A stretch of 36,993 bases of DNA from an uncultured Phocaeicola sp. (lineage in GTDB: Bacteria; Bacteroidota; Bacteroidia; Bacteroidales; Bacteroidaceae): positions 1 through 36,993 of the forward strand of contig CALUJF010000027.1 of NCBI GenBank assembly GCA_944320855.1. The letters run 5' to 3'. The position numbers and the translations under genes were made by a program. Positions 9,591 to 17,849 of this stretch are shown here, in pieces. The notes beneath the pieces were generated by a model, which ran no database searches, was not told the origin of the DNA, and was given only the letters and a program-made list of their open reading frames with translations. Numbering within the stretch: position 1 is the first letter of the stretch; each line of letters begins with the position of its first letter.

Positions 9591-10766
9591 TCACTTGTTC
9601 ATCAATTTCAAATTCTTGTAAATAAGTTTTTTCAGTGTCTCGACAGAAGCTGTCGTTGTAAGTCCATCCTGAGGTGTGTTCATACAGTAATCAACCAATT
9701 TATCAATCGTAGATACAGCCACATGCATACGTGTGTCTGATGACGCATAATATATGAAAACTTTTCCATCCTCATCGGCTATCCAACCATTAGAGAACAG
9801 TACATTTGAAACATCGCCGATACGTTCCTCTCCTTCCGGTGCCATGAAATATCCTGCCGGAGAAGCTATAAGTTTGGTTGGATCTTCCAATGAAGTCATA
9901 TACATGTACAAAACATATCTCAAACCTGCTGCACAACCTCTTACGCCATGTGCCAGATGTAGCCATCCTTTTGAAGTCTTTATAGGATGAGGTCCCTCAC
10001 CATTCTTCACTTCTTTTATAGTATGGTAGTAACGGCTGTCAATAATCTTTTCTTCCTTAACCTCGGCATTTGTAATATCGTCAACCAACGCCCAGCCTAT
10101 TCCACCGCCACTTCCGGCATCAATAAATCCATCCTGCGGACGAGTGTAAAACGCATATTTGCCATCCACAAATTCAGGATGAAGCACCACGTTTCTCTGC
10201 TGACTCTTTGATTTCAAGTCAGGTAAGCGCTCCCAATTTTTTAAGTCTTTGGTACGAGCTATTGCCGCTGTAGCTGTAGCTGATGACAAATCACCAGCCG
10301 GGGCATTGTCGTCATGTCTTTCCGCACAGAATATTCCGTATATCCATCCGTCTTCATGTGCCGTAAGTCGCATGTCGTATATATTTGTCGCAGGAATCAC
10401 ATCATCAGGCATTGTAACCGGATAATCCCAAAATCTGAAATTATCAACTCCATTAGGACTTTCAGCCACAGCAAAGAACGATTTCCTGTCCGCTCCCTCA
10501 ACCCTTACAACAAGCAGGTATTTTCCATTCCACTTGATTGCTCCAGAGTTCATCGTGGCATTCATTCCGATGCGTTCCATCAAATAAGGGTTAGTTTCCT
10601 CATTCAAGTCATAACGCCAAAAAACCGGAGTATGCGCAGCTGTCAATACAGGATTCTTATAACGTGTATAAACTCCGTTACCTTCTTCCATAGGTTCGTT
10701 TTTAAGAGTAATCAACTCTTCGTGACGAGCAAATAAATCGTTTAATTTCTGTTCAAACTGTTTCAT
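9591..10766 (-). CDS. 4-O-beta-D-mannosyl-D-glucose phosphorylase (GH130 subfamily 1)
   Basis: This 391-residue cytosolic five-bladed propeller enzyme has no signal peptide. It cleaves mannosylglucose with phosphate to give alpha-mannose-1-phosphate and glucose. The proposed general acid Asp131 is seen in TNIYDMRL, at the same number as in the B. fragilis enzyme. Other GH130 marks are [52 protein letters not shown] and the closing [14 protein letters not shown]. The length fits the roughly 390 residues of GH130_1 members. It starts 17 bp after the GH26 gene. Together with the downstream epimerase this gives the phosphorolytic route that saves ATP on mannan-derived disaccharides. Mannan-oligosaccharide phosphorylase (GH130_2) is less likely given the Mgp-like sequence and gene order. 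Confidence 0.93.
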   Translation of the reverse strand: MKQFEQKLNDLFARHEELITLKNEPMEEGNGVYTRYKNPVLTAAHTPVFWRYDLNEETNPYLMERIGMNATMNSGAIKWNGKYLLVVRVEGADRKSFFAVAESPNGVDNFRFWDYPVTMPDDVIPATNIYDMRLTAHEDGWIYGIFCAERHDDNAPAGDLSSATATAAIARTKDLKNWERLPDLKSKSQQRNVVLHPEFVDGKYAFYTRPQDGFIDAGSGGGIGWALVDDITNAEVKEEKIIDSRYYHTIKEVKNGEGPHPIKTSKGWLHLAHGVRGCAAGLRYVLYMYMTSLEDPTKLIASPAGYFMAPEGEERIGDVSNVLFSNGWIADEDGKVFIYYASSDTRMHVAVSTIDKLVDYCMNTPQDGLTTTASVETLKKLIYKNLKLMNK

Positions 10767-10783
10767 TGCATTAATGTATTTAA

Positions 10784-11878
10784 TTATTTAATATTATTCA
10801 TATCTTTTGAAAACAAAGTACGAGGACTATCATAGAATTTTACAAAATCTTTTTCGGAAACTTGTCCCGGATAAGGTGCATAATAATGATTTTCCCTCTC
10901 TCGTGCATTACGCCATACCAAGACATAGCTTACCGGATACTTTTCAACGATAGGAAGCAATGTTTCTGTCCACCACAAAGAATCCGGAATAGCCTCATAG
11001 CCAGTTTCAGTTACAGCCATAACCTTATCGTGAGCCTTAGATACATGAGTCATTATATCCAATGATTTTTCCATGTCGTTCACATAATTATCTTTATCAA
11101 ACTGATAGATGTCTACTCCAATCAGGTCTATAATGTCATCTCCCGGATATCTTTCAAGATACGCTGTAGAATCCTTCGGTTCAGAGCCTGGAGAATATGC
11201 ATAGAGTAATTGTGTAACACCTTTTTCCTGAAGTCTTTCATATGTCATTCTCCACAATGCTTTATACTCCTCTGTAGAACATAAATTCTGTCCCCACCAG
11301 AACCAGCTTCCGGTATGTTCATGCCATGGGCGAAAAATCACTGGGATTTTTGTTCCGTCCTCTAATATTATGGAATTCATATAGTCTGCAAGCTTGTCAA
11401 GCCATCCTATGAACTTTGCGTGATTGTTTCCTCCTGGCAATACTGATTTGACCACTGTAGAATCGCTTACATCCCATGAATCTTTCCCTGTCGAAGGATT
11501 ATCAACATGCCAGCTGAAAGATGACATTCCGCCACGCTTATATTGTTCTATCACTTCCTTGCGGATTCTGTCAAGCGGAACATTGTCCAAGGTCTTGTCG
11601 CCATAGATTTCCATTCTTCCCAAATCGAATGACATAACTGCCGGATAATCACCACACACGCTTTTTACATCGCTACGTCCTTCATCACCATCCCATCCTA
11701 TTCCATATACAGGGTCATCATGATGGCCGAACATAAATCCGTATGCCGGAACTTTTTTAAGTTTAACCAACATCTGCTCTGCCTCAAGAGTCTTAACAGG
11801 TTTTACTTTTTCTTCTGAAAATTGGCATGAACTTCCAAAAAGAGAAAAAACGATAATTGCAGAAATAAGTTTCCTCAT
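10784..11878 (-). CDS. GH26 beta-mannanase, mannobiose-producing (ManA-like) lipoprotein
   Basis: This 364-residue protein has an N-terminal lipobox ending FGSSC (Cys18), followed by QFSEEK. The (beta/alpha)8 GH26 domain fills the rest. The acid/base Glu187 is in [16 protein letters not shown] and the nucleophile Glu291 in AVTETGYE. The substrate-binding SFSWHVDNP lies near 120 and GVDIYQFD near 255. Family knowledge and gene order (GH26-GH130-symporter-epimerase) match B. fragilis ManA, which releases mannobiose. It is the first gene of the operon. Its 5' leader of about 64 nt follows a -7 box and the shared palindrome. Whether it faces the periplasm or the outside is uncertain: the acidic SEE after the lipid Cys hints at surface exposure. 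Confidence 0.93.
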   Translation of the reverse strand: MRKLISAIIVFSLFGSSCQFSEEKVKPVKTLEAEQMLVKLKKVPAYGFMFGHHDDPVYGIGWDGDEGRSDVKSVCGDYPAVMSFDLGRMEIYGDKTLDNVPLDRIRKEVIEQYKRGGMSSFSWHVDNPSTGKDSWDVSDSTVVKSVLPGGNNHAKFIGWLDKLADYMNSIILEDGTKIPVIFRPWHEHTGSWFWWGQNLCSTEEYKALWRMTYERLQEKGVTQLLYAYSPGSEPKDSTAYLERYPGDDIIDLIGVDIYQFDKDNYVNDMEKSLDIMTHVSKAHDKVMAVTETGYEAIPDSLWWTETLLPIVEKYPVSYVLVWRNARERENHYYAPYPGQVSEKDFVKFYDSPRTLFSKDMNNIK

Positions 11879-11948
11879 ACTATTAGAGATTAAATTTAAT
11901 ATTAATAATGTGTTACTTTAATTCGTAAAGACTCAATCTTTACAAGTG

Positions 11949-11956
11949 CAAAATTA
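11949..11956 (-). promoter_or_regulatory. -7 promoter box for the GH26-GH130-symporter-epimerase operon
   Basis: The minus-strand sequence TAATTTTG matches TAnnTTTG exactly and would start RNA near 11942. No -33 TTTG box is found at the expected spacing. The box partly overlaps the left arm (11952-11966) of a 15-bp inverted repeat, so a protein bound to that repeat would touch the promoter. Confidence 0.65.
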
Positions 11957-12007
11957 ATCGGCTTTGAATAAAAAGTATGATACTATTTTATCCAAAGCCG
12001 ATTAATT
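11952..12007. repeat. 15-bp perfect inverted repeat enclosing the operator
   Basis: The arms are AATTAATCGGCTTTG at 11952-11966 and its exact reverse complement at 11993-12007, separated by 26 bp. The GATA-N6-TATC element (11979-11992) lies inside the spacer against the right arm. The left arm overlaps the -7 box. This could be a second operator, or a stem in the 3' end of the AraC transcript. The 26-nt loop and the lack of a clean U-run make a simple terminator less likely. Confidence 0.6.
11977..11992 (-). promoter_or_regulatory. Candidate regulator-binding site, GH26-GH130 operon promoter
   Basis: On the coding strand the site is GATAAAATAGTATCAT. The palindrome edge (11979) is 23 positions from the -7 box edge (11956), the same distance as at susC and GH36. 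Ten of the fourteen palindrome bases, plus the AT on the gene side, are the same in all three sites. Confidence 0.62.
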
Positions 12008-12064
12008 GTTTAAAGCCATAAATATTATTACAGTCTATTCCCCCAAAAAACGATTACTGCATCA

Positions 12065-12955
12065 TCATATCACTATACGTCTGTTATTATAATCATCCCT
12101 GAACTCTTTCGGTGTACATTTTCGTTTTTTCTTAAATAAACGATTGAAATTAGACAAGTTATTAAAACCACATGAATAACACACTTCAGATATAGACATT
12201 GTAGAATCTACCAAAAGTCGTGCTGCATACCCTAAACGCACATCTATAATATAATCTGAAAGGCTCTTGCCTGTCCTCAATTTAAAGAAACGACTGAATG
12301 ATACATTCGCCATACCAACCATATTGGCAAGTTGCGACAAATGAATTTCATCCTGATAATGCTCTGCTATATATTTTTGTACACGCAGAATCCTTCTACT
12401 GTCTGATTGCACCTCAATTTGTGCAAATGAAGAACTGGACAATTCCTTAGCATCATCCATAAATAAAGAAAGTTCATACAATAATGTCATAAACTTAATA
12501 ACAGCATAAAAGCCCTTTTCTTTTGACAATTCCGATATTAAATTATAAACTTTCAGTATTGCAGGCATTGGAAAACATAGACCGTTTCTTGCCTTGCTCA
12601 ACATTTTTTCAACACGCTCAAACTGATTCTTGTTTATCAATCCGCTTAAAAAAGCAGGTGAGAACTGAACGGTTATTTCATGTATATTATCAGACTTACA
12701 TTCCCCTTGCTCCCACACATGTTCCAAATCAGGACTGGTTATAAGTACCATATCATATTCTCCAACACACTCTTTTGAATCTCCTACAATCCTGCACAGC
12801 CCTGAACCATGCTCTATAAAATTCAATTCATACTCCTTATGACAATGTATAGGATATGTAAACTCTGTTTTATATCTGTCAGCTATGTAGAAACAATCTT
12901 TATCCGAAAGCGGAGTTATTTCCCTTATTATATTGTTTTCCTTCTTATTATCCAT
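12065..12955 (-). CDS. AraC-family transcriptional regulator of the mannan locus
   Basis: This protein has 296 residues from the ATG at 12955 (MDNKKENN). A longer frame opens at 12991, but a perfect -7 box at 12989-12996 covers that codon, so the longer form cannot be made from this promoter. AAGG also lies about 8 bases before the inner ATG. The N-terminal ~150 residues resemble an AraC cupin sensor domain (YPIHCHKEYELNFIEHGSG). The C-terminal ~100 residues contain two helix-turn-helix motifs (IHLSQLANMVGMANVSFSRFF and ISEVCYSCGFNNLSNFNRLF). It diverges from GH36 and lies upstream of the GH26 operon in the same orientation, so it is the natural activator of the locus. A cytosolic AraC sensor implies an intracellular sugar signal, unlike the hybrid two-component sensors common in mannan loci. 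Confidence 0.93.
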   Translation of the reverse strand: MDNKKENNIIREITPLSDKDCFYIADRYKTEFTYPIHCHKEYELNFIEHGSGLCRIVGDSKECVGEYDMVLITSPDLEHVWEQGECKSDNIHEITVQFSPAFLSGLINKNQFERVEKMLSKARNGLCFPMPAILKVYNLISELSKEKGFYAVIKFMTLLYELSLFMDDAKELSSSSFAQIEVQSDSRRILRVQKYIAEHYQDEIHLSQLANMVGMANVSFSRFFKLRTGKSLSDYIIDVRLGYAARLLVDSTMSISEVCYSCGFNNLSNFNRLFKKKRKCTPKEFRDDYNNRRIVI

Positions 12956-12988
12956 AATGAACCTTATTAAAAATATTACGCTGATACA

Positions 12989-12996
12989 CAAATTTA
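12989..12996 (-). promoter_or_regulatory. -7 promoter box for the AraC gene
   Basis: The minus-strand sequence TAAATTTG matches TAnnTTTG exactly. RNA would start near 12982, 27 nt before the ATG at 12955. The nearest palindrome (13025-13038) is 29 positions away, not 23, so any autoregulation would use a different geometry. Confidence 0.55.
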
Positions 12997-13024
12997 TAAT
13001 TTATTTTCCTTTATACCAATATAT

Positions 13025-13040
13025 GATAAATAAATATCAT
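13025..13040 (+). promoter_or_regulatory. Candidate regulator-binding site between araC and GH36
   Basis: The site reads GATAAATAAATATCAT on the GH36 coding strand. The palindrome end (13038) is 23 positions before the -7 box start (13061), exactly as in the two minus-strand promoters. A slightly longer dyad, TATGATA / TATCATA (13022-13028 and 13035-13041), is centred on the same point. It may serve both divergent genes. Confidence 0.62.
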
Positions 13041-13060
13041 ACAATAATACCAAAAACTTA

Positions 13061-13068
13061 TACTTTTG
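13061..13068 (+). promoter_or_regulatory. -7 promoter box for the GH36 gene
   Basis: TACTTTTG is an exact match to TAnnTTTG and would start RNA near 13075, leaving a leader of about 22 nt. There is no -33 TTTG at the normal distance. Confidence 0.65.
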
Positions 13069-13096
13069 CAGTAAAATAATCTAAAACATAAAAAAC

Positions 13097-15307
13097 ATGA
13101 ACATTTTTAAACTAACCAATGTTTCCACTGCATTCTTTTTACTGTTATGTAGTAATGCAAACGCACAGTTCTACAACCTGTCAACACCTGGTACCAGTCT
13201 TGTAATAGAAGCTCCCCAAAACGGTGAAGCCAAACTTATATATTACGGTACAAAACTATCAGAAAACGAGCTGAACGAAATAAAAAGCTCAGGTTTTAAT
13301 TCATTCTCCGCATATCCTGTGTATGGAATGAATTGTCAAAGTGAAACAGCCCTTGCTGTAAAACATTATGACGGAAACATGTCATTGCAAATGGAAGTCA
13401 TCAATGTCGAAAAAACAAACAATGAAGACTATGTCCAGACAACACTTACCTTGAAAGATAAAGTTTATCCATTTTATGTAAATATTAATTACAAGGCATA
13501 CAATAAAGTGGACATGATAGAGACATGGAGCGAAATTACGAACAAAGAAAAAGGAACAGTGACATTAAACCAATTCTCCTCAGGCTATATGCCGATAAGA
13601 AGGGGTAATGTATGGCTATCATCTCTCTATGGTTCATGGGCTAACGAAGGCCGCCTATGCCAGGAAGAACTGACACCAGGAATGAAAATAATAAAGAATA
13701 AAGACGGTGTACGCAATTCGCATACCGCACATGCTGAAGTTATGTTCTCACTTGACGGAAAGCCGCAGGAAAACAATGGCAGAACCATAGGTGCCGCTCT
13801 TTGCTATGGAGGAAACTATAAACTTAGAATTGATACCGACGACAGTGAATATCATCATTTCTTTGCCGGAATAAACGAAGAAAATTCAGCATACAATTTA
13901 AAGAAAAATGAAACATTCACAACACCGGTACTTGCATTTACATACAGCGAAGAAGGATTAAGCGGTGCAAGCAGAAATTTCCATAAATGGGGACGTGAAT
14001 ATAAACTTGCCAATGGTAACAAAGAAAGAAAAATCTTATTAAACAGCTGGGAAGGTGTATATTTCGACATAAACCAACAAGGAATGGAACAGATGATAAA
14101 TGACATATCATCCATGGGAGGTGAACTGTTCGTAATGGACGACGGATGGTTCGGAAACAAATATCAACGTAACACAGACAATTCATCACTGGGCGACTGG
14201 ACTGTCGATAAAAAGAAATTGCCGGAAGGTATAGAAGGGTTAATCAAGGCATCACAAAAGAACAACATCGATTTTGGAATATGGATTGAACCTGAAATGA
14301 CAAACACTAAAAGCGAATTGTACGAGAAACATCCTGAATGGATTATTAAATCTCCCAAAAGGGAAGCTACAACAGGACGTGGAGGAACACAATTGGTATT
14401 GGATATGGGAAATCCTGAGGTTCAAGACTTTGTGTACGATATTGTTGACAAACTTATGACAGAAAATCCTGAAATAGACTATATAAAATGGGATGCAAAC
14501 ATGGGTATAATAAATCATGGTTCTAACTACCTGACAAACGACAACCAGAGCCATCTTTACATTGAATATCACAGGGGATTTGAGAAAGTATGCCAACGTA
14601 TCCGCAACAAATATCCAGAACTGACAATACAGGCATGCGCAAGTGGAGGAGGACGTGCCAACTACGGATATCTTCCTTACTTCGATGAATTTTGGGTAAG
14701 TGACAATACTGATGCTTTACAAAGAATTTATATGCAATGGGGTACATCATATTTCTTCCCGGCAATAGCAATGGCATCACACATCAGTGCCGCACCGAAC
14801 CATCAGACATTCAGAACAATACCTCTCAAATACAGAATTGATGTAGCAATGAGCGGACGCCTCGGAATGGAAATACAACCTAAGAACATGACACAGGAAG
14901 AAAAGGATTTGTGCCGTAAAGCAATAAGTGAATACAAGACTATACGTCCTGTGGTACAATTTGGCGATATTTACAGGCTGAAATCACCGTATGACAAAGA
15001 AGGAGTGGCATCACTTATGTATGTTTCTCCGGATAAAGACAGGGCTGTATTCTACTGGTGGAAAACAGAGACTTTTGTAAACCAGCATTTACCGGCCATA
15101 ACAATGAAAGGTCTGAACCAGGAAAAGAAATACACTGTTAAAGAATTGAACAGAGTTGATAATGAACCTCTCATATTCGAAGGAAAAACATTTACAGGTA
15201 AGTTCCTCATGAGCAAAGGACTTGAAATTCCATATACCCACAAAGTTGACTATCATAAACTAAATGATTATGCAAGCAGAGTATTATATCTGGAAGAAGT
15301 AAAATAA
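13097..15307 (+). CDS. GH36 alpha-galactosidase, exported
   Basis: This 736-residue enzyme removes alpha-1,6-galactosyl side groups from galactomannan oligosaccharides. A type I signal peptide (LTNVSTAFFLLLCSNANA, cut before QFYNL) sends it to the periplasm. The N-terminal beta-sandwich covers roughly residues 25-300. The barrel follows with LLNSWEGVYFDINQQG and FVMDDGWFG. The nucleophile Asp466 is in YIKWDAN and the acid/base Asp536 in WVSDNTD. The 70-residue spacing is the same as in well-studied GH36 enzymes. CASGGGRANYGYLPYFDEFW matches the family. It is transcribed alone from a promoter carrying the shared palindrome and ends at a strong terminator. Placing it in this locus indicates that the substrate is galactosylated mannan. 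Confidence 0.95.
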   Translation: MNIFKLTNVSTAFFLLLCSNANAQFYNLSTPGTSLVIEAPQNGEAKLIYYGTKLSENELNEIKSSGFNSFSAYPVYGMNCQSETALAVKHYDGNMSLQMEVINVEKTNNEDYVQTTLTLKDKVYPFYVNINYKAYNKVDMIETWSEITNKEKGTVTLNQFSSGYMPIRRGNVWLSSLYGSWANEGRLCQEELTPGMKIIKNKDGVRNSHTAHAEVMFSLDGKPQENNGRTIGAALCYGGNYKLRIDTDDSEYHHFFAGINEENSAYNLKKNETFTTPVLAFTYSEEGLSGASRNFHKWGREYKLANGNKERKILLNSWEGVYFDINQQGMEQMINDISSMGGELFVMDDGWFGNKYQRNTDNSSLGDWTVDKKKLPEGIEGLIKASQKNNIDFGIWIEPEMTNTKSELYEKHPEWIIKSPKREATTGRGGTQLVLDMGNPEVQDFVYDIVDKLMTENPEIDYIKWDANMGIINHGSNYLTNDNQSHLYIEYHRGFEKVCQRIRNKYPELTIQACASGGGRANYGYLPYFDEFWVSDNTDALQRIYMQWGTSYFFPAIAMASHISAAPNHQTFRTIPLKYRIDVAMSGRLGMEIQPKNMTQEEKDLCRKAISEYKTIRPVVQFGDIYRLKSPYDKEGVASLMYVSPDKDRAVFYWWKTETFVNQHLPAITMKGLNQEKKYTVKELNRVDNEPLIFEGKTFTGKFLMSKGLEIPYTHKVDYHKLNDYASRVLYLEEVK

Positions 15308-15325
15308 TATATCGTTTTCAATATG

Positions 15326-15361
15326 GATGGCTGTGTTCAAGACAATACAGCCATCTTTTTT
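15326..15361 (+). terminator. Rho-independent terminator after GH36
   Basis: The stem GATGGCTGT (15326-15334) pairs with ACAGCCATC (15347-15355) around a 12-nt loop and is followed by a run of six T. It lies 19 bp after the GH36 stop, before the convergent methyltransferase gene. Confidence 0.9.
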
Positions 15362-15399
15362 ATATATCAGACAAGTTCCAATACATTATTTTTTACACA

Positions 15400-15939
15400 T
15401 TAATAATATTTCTCCCACTCCAAAAGCATTTTCTTCTTCTCTACTCCCCAGTAATATCCACCAATACCACTATCCGTACGCAATACCCTATGGCACGGTA
15501 TAATAACTGCTACCGGATTTCTTCCGATAGCTGTTCCAACAGCACGTAATGCCCGCGGATTATTTATTGATTTTGCTATTTCACTATAGGTAGAAGTTTT
15601 TCCAAATGGAATTTCAAGTAAGGCTCTCCAGACCTTTATTTGAAAATCTGTTCCATACAGATGTAAAACAATTTCATCGAAAGAAAGGCATTCATCTTTA
15701 CTGAAAAAACGTAAAGCTAAGTCATGATACTCTGTATGATATATCCGGCGAAAAGATTTTGCAAACCTTTTGCAAAGCAGTTGCAAAGCCTCATTCCGGT
15801 CATCGGCAAACTCTATGCAGCAAATACCGCGTGATGTTGATGCCACCAGGAGTTCTCCTACCGGCGTATTGTAAAATCCATAATCAATATTCAAATTACG
15901 GTACTCTGTGTCCGTCATTCTCTCTATTCTGAACCTCAT
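15400..15939 (-). CDS. ogt: Methylated-DNA--protein-cysteine methyltransferase
   Basis: This 179-residue protein repairs O6-alkylguanine by suicidal transfer of the alkyl group to its active-site cysteine. Cys149 is seen in IIPCHRVLRTDSGIGGYYWG. Upstream of it are the helix-turn-helix and arginine-finger segment IPFGKTSTYSEIAKSINNPRALRAVGTA. The N-terminal ~90 residues are the usual ribonuclease H-like domain (NTPVGELLVASTSRGICCIEF). It has no AraC-type HTH, so it is an Ogt-like repair enzyme and not a full Ada. A second ATG eight codons in (15918, MTDTEYRN) could be the true start. It is convergent with GH36 and divergent from the MutS-like gene, and unrelated to the mannan locus. Confidence 0.93.
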   Translation of the reverse strand: MRFRIERMTDTEYRNLNIDYGFYNTPVGELLVASTSRGICCIEFADDRNEALQLLCKRFAKSFRRIYHTEYHDLALRFFSKDECLSFDEIVLHLYGTDFQIKVWRALLEIPFGKTSTYSEIAKSINNPRALRAVGTAIGRNPVAVIIPCHRVLRTDSGIGGYYWGVEKKKMLLEWEKYY

Positions 15940-16048
15940 TTCTTAACCTCGATTTATATTATATCACAAAATAAATGAAATTCACTACATAAAGCAAACG
16001 GAGTTTCAAAACTTTATTATCTTCGCAGGCAAAACAAAAACAAGAATC

Positions 16049-17848
16049 ATGAAACCGCAGGAATGGTATAACACAAATTTATCGGACACAAATCTGAATC
16101 TAAACAAGGTAAACAAAACCATATTATATATAAGTATTATAAGGATACTGCTCTTCGTAGGCTGTATATCGACAGTCATCGCCTTATGGAGTTACAGTGC
16201 TCAGACTATCATAATCGGAGCCTGCTGTACGCTTGTACCATTTCTTATAATGATAAAGGTGCACAACCGTTTTTTCATGCGCAGACAATGGCTTGAAGTA
16301 AAGGCTGACATCCTGAAAAAGGAACTGAAAGGACTGGATAACGACTATTCTGATTTTGACGATGGGAAAGAATTTGCCGATACAGAACATCTATATTCAT
16401 TCGACCTCGACATATTTGGTCGCAAATCGTTATTTCAAGCCATAAACCGAACCTGTACACACATCGGGAAAAGGACTTTGGCTGACTGGATGAAAAATCA
16501 TTTACGCACAAAGAAAGACATAGAGATTAGACAGGCTTGCATAAAAGATATCTCCACAAGAAATGATTTCAGACTGAAATTTGCCATTACAGGACTGATA
16601 AACAGAAGTGCAGACAGTGATGACAACGACATACAAAAATGGGTCGGAACAGAAAGTTCTTTCACCAAATCCACTTGGGCAAGAATTCTGATATGGCTGG
16701 TACCGTCAGTAAACATAATACTATTGGTGTGCGGGCTGGCCAATATAATATCCATGTCATGGTTCGGGCTGGTTTTCTCCGTATTCGTGATACTCAGTTT
16801 CAGTGTTATAAAACGTGCGACAGCACTTCAGGAAGAGTATGGCAAAAAGCTTAAGACACTAAGCACATACGCCCGTCTGATAACATTGGCACAAAATGAA
16901 GAATGGAATGCAGAGGGTATAAAAGATATTGTAAAACGACTGGAGATAGACGGGAAATCACCTGCCGATGCATTGAATGCACTTACCAAGGAGCTGGACA
17001 GACTTGACTTGCGAAATAATCAGATTCTATACGTTATACTGGAAGGAAGTATGTTCTTCCAATTACGCCAGATGATACGCATTGAGGCATGGAAGGACAG
17101 ATATGGGAAATACCTCTCAGGTTGGCTGGGAGCTGTTGGAGAGATTGACGCTCTTTGTTCATTGGGAACGTTCGCATATAATCATCAGGATTACAAGTTC
17201 GCAGAAATCACAGATACTCCTTTCTGCTATGATGCAGAAGAACTCGGACATACGCTAATGCCGGAAGAACAATGCGTAAAGAATAACGCTCTGATTCCAT
17301 CAAGACCATATTTTCTGATTATTACCGGAGCAAATATGGCCGGAAAGAGTACATATCTCAGAACCATAGGAGTGAATTATCTGTTAGCATGTATAGGTGC
17401 GCCGTCGTGCTGCAAAAGAATGAAAATCCATCCGGCACAGCTGATAACAAGTCTGCGCACATCAGACTCACTGAGTGACAATGAATCGTATTTCTTTGCC
17501 GAACTAAAACGTCTGAAAAGAATCATAGATATGCTTAATAATGGCGAGGAATTGTTTATCATCCTCGATGAGATACTTAAAGGAACAAATTCTACAGATA
17601 AGCAGAAAGGCTCATTCAGCCTTATACGCCAATTCATGACTCTAAAGGCAAACGGTATAATAGCCACTCACGACCTCCTGCTTGGTGAATTGGTGAAATA
17701 CTTCCCGGACCAGATTAGGAACTACTGTTTTGAAGCGGATATAAAAAACAATGAGCTATACTTCAGTTACAAAATACGTGAAGGTATAGCCCAAAATATG
17801 AACGCATGCTTCCTGATGAAGAAGATGGGAATTGTGATAGAAGAGTAA
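16049..17848 (+). CDS. Membrane-anchored MutS-family ATPase
   Basis: This 599-residue protein has the C-terminal MutS ATPase (domain V): Walker A GANMAGKS at 427-434, a DNES signature near 477, Walker B FIILDE at 503-508, GTNSTD at 512-517 and a switch histidine in ATHDL near 541. The middle (about 260-400) resembles the MutS core helices (EIDALCSLGTFAYNH). The mismatch-recognition domain I is absent. Four hydrophobic segments are visible at roughly 24-46, 52-71, 212-232 and 236-255, so the protein probably sits in the inner membrane, unlike MutS or MutS2. Such proteins are known in Bacteroidota but their function is not established. A TATCTTCG box (one mismatch to TAnnTTTG) lies at 16018-16025. 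Its stop codon is one base from the stop of the convergent GNAT gene. Confidence 0.85.
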   Translation: MKPQEWYNTNLSDTNLNLNKVNKTILYISIIRILLFVGCISTVIALWSYSAQTIIIGACCTLVPFLIMIKVHNRFFMRRQWLEVKADILKKELKGLDNDYSDFDDGKEFADTEHLYSFDLDIFGRKSLFQAINRTCTHIGKRTLADWMKNHLRTKKDIEIRQACIKDISTRNDFRLKFAITGLINRSADSDDNDIQKWVGTESSFTKSTWARILIWLVPSVNIILLVCGLANIISMSWFGLVFSVFVILSFSVIKRATALQEEYGKKLKTLSTYARLITLAQNEEWNAEGIKDIVKRLEIDGKSPADALNALTKELDRLDLRNNQILYVILEGSMFFQLRQMIRIEAWKDRYGKYLSGWLGAVGEIDALCSLGTFAYNHQDYKFAEITDTPFCYDAEELGHTLMPEEQCVKNNALIPSRPYFLIITGANMAGKSTYLRTIGVNYLLACIGAPSCCKRMKIHPAQLITSLRTSDSLSDNESYFFAELKRLKRIIDMLNNGEELFIILDEILKGTNSTDKQKGSFSLIRQFMTLKANGIIATHDLLLGELVKYFPDQIRNYCFEADIKNNELYFSYKIREGIAQNMNACFLMKKMGIVIEE

Positions 17849-17849
17849 A

